Shown: positions 61,083 through 64,000 of the stretch, piece by piece
How the letters are laid out: the number at the start of each line of letters is the position of its first letter
Position numbering within the stretch: position 1 is the stretch's first letter
Origin: Rhodobacter sp.
GTDB taxonomy: Bacteria; Pseudomonadota; Alphaproteobacteria; Rhodobacterales; Rhodobacteraceae
Assembly: GCA_027489175.1 (NCBI GenBank)
Contig: JAIYAE010000009.1
Span: 1-64,000, forward strand
DNA length: 64,000 nucleotides
Direction: 5' to 3'
Made by a program: the position numbers and the translations under genes
Notes under the pieces: generated by a model
Database searches by the model: none
Seen by the model: the letters and a program-made list of their open reading frames with translations, nothing else
Told to the model about the DNA's origin: nothing

Positions 61083-61975
61083 GTCAGCTCCTTCAACTTG
61101 GCAAGGGCGGCGCGGCGGGTGGCAAGGAAGGCGACAAGTGCTGCAAGGGGCGGCAGGATCAAGGGCCAAAGCCAGCCTTTGCCGGCAAAGCCAAGCCCGG
61201 TCAGGAACCCGCCCGCTGCATCGGCGGCCGGCAGGGCCGCGACCCCGGCCATGCCTGCGGCAGCCCCCACGGTGGCACCGGCCAGCGTGCGCAAGGTGAA
61301 GCGGCGGACGAAGGCGCGGGCAATGTAGCTGTCCTTTGCCCCGACAAGGCGGAGAACGCGGATCACCTCGGTATTCGCGGCAAGGGCGGCGCGGGCGGCA
61401 AGGGTGATCATCGCGGCCATCGCCGCGCCGATCAGCACGATGGACAGGACGCCCAATAGGCGGATGCGGCTTGCTGCTTCGGCCAAGGGGCGACGCCAGC
61501 GGGTATGGTCGTCCAGCACGGCCCCCGGGGCCTCGGCCAGCAGGCGTTGGCGCAGGCCTTCGCTGTCATAGCCGCGATTGGCCTCGACCACCTCGAACAG
61601 GCGGGGGATCGGCAGGGCCTCGACCGGCAGGTCCGGGCCGAACCAGGGTTCCAACAGGGCGCGGGCCTCGGCATTGTCGATGGCGCGGAAGCTGGCGATG
61701 CCGGGGGTGGTGGCCAGCGCGGACAGGATCGCGTCGGTCTGGATCTGCACCTGATCGGCCGGGGCGGACAGGCGGATGGTCGCCGTACGGGCAAGGGCCT
61801 CCGACCAGCGGTCGGCAAGGCGACCCGAGGCGAGCGACAGGGCCAGCGCGAAGACGCAAAGGAAAGTCATGGCGCCTGCGGTAAAGGTGGTCAGCCAGGC
61901 CGTGGGGCCGGAAGGCGGCACCACCTGCAGCGCACGCGTGCTGGGGCTGGCGGGCTTGGCGGCGGGGAACTTCAC
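61079..61975 (-). CDS. ftsX: Cell division protein FtsX
   Basis: FtsX is the membrane half of the FtsEX complex that activates septal peptidoglycan hydrolases. The 298-residue protein has a cytoplasmic Pro/Ser-rich N-tail, a first transmembrane segment (LTTFTAGAMTFLCVFALALS), a periplasmic domain of about 110 residues and three further hydrophobic segments near the C-terminus. EVIRVLRLVGAKDSYIARAFVRRF is the conserved cytoplasmic coupling block. It overlaps both ftsE and plsC. Confidence 0.93.
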   Translation of the reverse strand: MKFPAAKPASPSTRALQVVPPSGPTAWLTTFTAGAMTFLCVFALALSLASGRLADRWSEALARTATIRLSAPADQVQIQTDAILSALATTPGIASFRAIDNAEARALLEPWFGPDLPVEALPIPRLFEVVEANRGYDSEGLRQRLLAEAPGAVLDDHTRWRRPLAEAASRIRLLGVLSIVLIGAAMAAMITLAARAALAANTEVIRVLRLVGAKDSYIARAFVRRFTLRTLAGATVGAAAGMAGVAALPAADAAGGFLTGLGFAGKGWLWPLILPPLAALVAFLATRRAALAKLKELT

Positions 61976-62643
61976 AGATCCGCCCCCGCCAGTTGAACCC
62001 GGTGCTTGGCGATACGCAGGACGCGGGCCTGGATCTGAGCTTTGGCCTGACGGATCAGGTTCAGGTCATGGGTCGCAACCAGGATTGTCTTGCCCATACG
62101 GTTCAACTCGACCAGCAAGGTCAGGATACGCAGGGACATTTCCCAGTCGACGTTGCCGGTAGGCTCATCCGCCAGGATCACGTCCGGATCAACGATCACC
62201 GCGCGGGCAAGGGCCGCGCGCTGGCGTTCGCCGCCCGAAAGCTGCGGCGGCAGGGCGTCGGCAAGATGGTCCAGCCCGACCCAGCCCAGCAGGTCCTTCA
62301 TGTCCTGCGGATCGCTTTCGCGGTCCGACACGGTGAAGGGCAGCGCCATGTTGGCGGCCAGCGACATGTGATCCAGAAACTTGCAATCCTGATGCACGAT
62401 GCCGATGCGGCGGCGGGTGCGGGCCACGTCATCGCGCGACAGGCTTTTGACGTCGCGGTCAAAGAGGGTGACCTTGCCCGACGTGGCCTGAAGCTCGGCG
62501 TAGGCGAGTTTCAGGAAGGTCGACTTGCCCGATCCGGACGGCCCCGTCAGGAAATGAAACGATCCCGGAGCCAGCCGAAGCGAGACATCGGACAAGAGGT
62601 CCCCGCCCCCATAGCTGTAGGCCACGTTGTCAAAGGCGATCAC
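61972..62643 (-). CDS. ftsE: Cell division ATP-binding protein FtsE
   Basis: FtsE is the ABC ATPase of FtsEX. The 223-residue protein has Walker A GPSGSGKST at 34-42, the Q-loop VHQDCKF, the signature LSGGERQRAALARA, Walker B VILADEPTGNVD, and the His switch ATHD. The start is taken as the GTG at 62643, preceded by AGAGGGAC; an ATG at 62754 would add 37 residues without homology. It diverges from the zinc-ribbon gene. Confidence 0.95.
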   Translation of the reverse strand: MIAFDNVAYSYGGGDLLSDVSLRLAPGSFHFLTGPSGSGKSTFLKLAYAELQATSGKVTLFDRDVKSLSRDDVARTRRRIGIVHQDCKFLDHMSLAANMALPFTVSDRESDPQDMKDLLGWVGLDHLADALPPQLSGGERQRAALARAVIVDPDVILADEPTGNVDWEMSLRILTLLVELNRMGKTILVATHDLNLIRQAKAQIQARVLRIAKHRVQLAGADL

Positions 62644-62842
62644 GACAGTCCCTCTGGGGTTTCCTTGGCCGGTTTGCCGGTCTTGATGCTGGTTTGGCCG
62701 CAACCCGTTGGTCTGCGACTGCGCTTTCCATCGCACAGGCGTCAAGGATTGCACAAGAGCACGCTACAAAGCCTTGGAACAACAGGAATTAAGGTTTACA
62801 AAGCAGCTTGGGGGAGCCGGGAACAGGCTTTGAGGGACAAGA

Positions 62843-64000
62843 ATGCGGTTGGTTTGCCCGAATTGTGAGGCCAAGTACGAAGTTCCGGAAGATGCGATTC
62901 CGGACATTGGCCGGGATGTCCAATGTGCGAACTGCGGACATTCGTGGTTCCAGATGCGGCCACGCCCCGCGTCTGCAGTGGCTGATCCGGCCCCGGTCGC
63001 CGAAGCCGCGCCCGCGCCGGCCGAGGAGGCCAGTCCCGTAGTCTCTGCCGCCGCACCAGAAGTGCCCGCAGCCGATCCCACTGTCGCCGAGGCGGCGGCT
63101 GAAGCTCATGTGGGTGGCGCCGTCGAAGCGGCCGTCGCGGATGACGACAGTGCCGCAGCAAAAGCGGATGATGTCGCACAGGCCAGCCCTGCGGAAGGCG
63201 CCGCAGATCCCGTTGCGGCGGATGTGGCCGGGCCCGTTGCCGTGGCCGTCGATGATGCCATGCCCGTCGCAGACGCTGCGCCGGTCGCAGACACCCCCCT
63301 TGTCGAAGACGCTGCGCCTGTCGAAGATGCCGCGTCCTTGGACCCCGTAGACAGCCCTGCCACCGCGGACGCCAAGGCCGATGACCCGTCAGCCGCGCAA
63401 CCCGCCGAGGCGGAGCTTGAGCCGGAAGCGGTTCTGGCGGCTGAGGCGGTTGCCGTCGATGCAGAGCCTGAGGCCGAAACGGGCCCTGCAAACGACGCCA
63501 AGGATGCTGACGAAGCGGAAATCGACCCCGCGCCCGCTGCCGCAGCTGCTGCGGCCTATGCGGTAGATGAAAGTGTTCTCGCGATCCTGCGCGAAGAGGC
63601 CGAGCGTGAGGCCCAAGCCCGCCGCGCCGAGGCCCGCCCCCTTGAAAGCCAGACCGATCTTGGGCTGGATTCCGCGATGCCCGGCCGGTCAAAGCCGGTC
63701 TTGGTGGCAACCAATTCCGTCACATCGGACCATGATGGCGATGCCGCCCTGAAACCCTCGGCCCGTCGTGATCTTCTGCCGGACGTGGAAGAGATCAACT
63801 CTACCCTGCGCCCCTCGGAAGTTCCCACTGAGGATTTCGTGCAGCCCGCCCCCCCGCCGGGCGAGGCCAGAGGCTTCCGCAGCGGTTTTCTGATGGTCAT
63901 GGCCATCGCCATCATCGGGGCTGCAATCTACACCGCAGCGCCCCGACTTGCCGTCATGGTGCCCGCGCTGGCCGGCCCGCTTGAGGCTTATGTCGGTGCC
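62843..64000 (+). CDS. Zinc-ribbon (MJ0042-type) membrane protein, 3'-truncated
   Basis: The frame is open to the window edge (386 codons). Residues 1-35 form an MJ0042-type zinc ribbon with Cys5/Cys8 and Cys28/Cys31 (VCPNCEAKYEVP, QCANCGHSWF). Residues from about 40 to 240 are low-complexity Ala/Asp/Glu/Pro/Val, with degenerate PVADAAPVED-type repeats. A short charged helix follows (LAILREEAEREAQARRAEAR). A single transmembrane segment (about 347-366, FLMVMAIAIIGAAIYTAA) lies near the edge. Such proteins commonly flank ftsE in Rhodobacterales; function unknown. Confidence 0.88.
   Translation, partial: MRLVCPNCEAKYEVPEDAIPDIGRDVQCANCGHSWFQMRPRPASAVADPAPVAEAAPAPAEEASPVVSAAAPEVPAADPTVAEAAAEAHVGGAVEAAVADDDSAAAKADDVAQASPAEGAADPVAADVAGPVAVAVDDAMPVADAAPVADTPLVEDAAPVEDAASLDPVDSPATADAKADDPSAAQPAEAELEPEAVLAAEAVAVDAEPEAETGPANDAKDADEAEIDPAPAAAAAAAYAVDESVLAILREEAEREAQARRAEARPLESQTDLGLDSAMPGRSKPVLVATNSVTSDHDGDAALKPSARRDLLPDVEEINSTLRPSEVPTEDFVQPAPPPGEARGFRSGFLMVMAIAIIGAAIYTAAPRLAVMVPALAGPLEAYVGA

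Overview
The window is GC-rich chromosomal DNA of an alphaproteobacterium of the Rhodobacteraceae, probably a phototrophic or recently phototrophic relative of Rhodobacter/Cereibacter. Three loci point there: an RpoE-ChrR singlet-oxygen locus with the same divergent target operon as Rhodobacter sphaeroides, a BciA-type divinyl-chlorophyllide vinyl reductase (bacteriochlorophyll synthesis), and an Mcl1-type malyl-CoA lyase (ethylmalonyl-CoA pathway). No tRNA, rRNA, CRISPR, IS element or prophage was recognised. No gene-free stretch exceeds about 290 bases.

Layout. 1-5.5 kb: end of an unknown gene, uvrC, a pteridine-reductase-like SDR, a small zinc-ribbon membrane protein, an S49 peptidase and a LysR regulator. 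5.6-11.7 kb: a formate dehydrogenase operon (fdsG-fdsB-DUF4287-fdsA-fdsC-fdsD), with the DUF4287 gene wedged between fdsB and fdsA. 11.7-15.8 kb: the dTDP-rhamnose genes rmlC-rmlB-(YdcF/ElyC-like)-rmlD-rmlA, convergent with fds. 15.9-18.2 kb: two saccharopine dehydrogenase-type genes. 18.3-25.5 kb: heparinase-like gene, purH, lspA, a DUF3035 lipoprotein and a pair of M16 peptidases. 25.6-28.1 kb: bciA and a bicarbonate transporter with its P-II partner (sbtA-sbtB). 28.2-31.9 kb: mutL, rmuC, hutD. 31.9-38.2 kb: chrR-rpoE diverging from FAD oxidoreductase-DUF1365-transporter-DUF3833-SDR, with a sigma-E-like promoter (TGATCC-N18-TAA) readable on each side. 38.3-47.5 kb: rsmB, a SdhAF4-like gene, SRPBCC/MarR pair, dapB, rbfA-glycosidase-truB, rpmI-rplT, pyk, N-formylglutamate amidohydrolase. 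47.6-55.4 kb: small membrane and DUF genes, a LysR, HlyIII, azlCD, a dgcA-D-amino-acid transaminase operon, mcl1. 55.6-64 kb: an unrecognised lower-GC gene, an AraC/GyrI regulator, accA-gdx, a PPOX protein, ftsE-ftsX-plsC-tfoX, and a zinc-ribbon membrane protein cut by the window edge.

Genes are tightly packed; many pairs overlap by ATGA, GTGA or TGATG, implying translational coupling. The most distinctive non-coding content is a set of intergenic palindromes: arrays of 22-nt hairpins, a 3'-gene-end element containing CAAATATCCCACGG plus a GTGAA-loop hairpin (three copies), a longer element of about 100 nt (two copies), a shared TGTCCC/GGGACA hairpin, and a palindrome that supplies the stop codons of both convergent genes flanking it.

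No clearly new multi-gene defence or mobile system was found. The best leads are the DUF4287 protein in the formate dehydrogenase operon, the sbtAB-bciA neighbourhood, and the intergenic repeat families.
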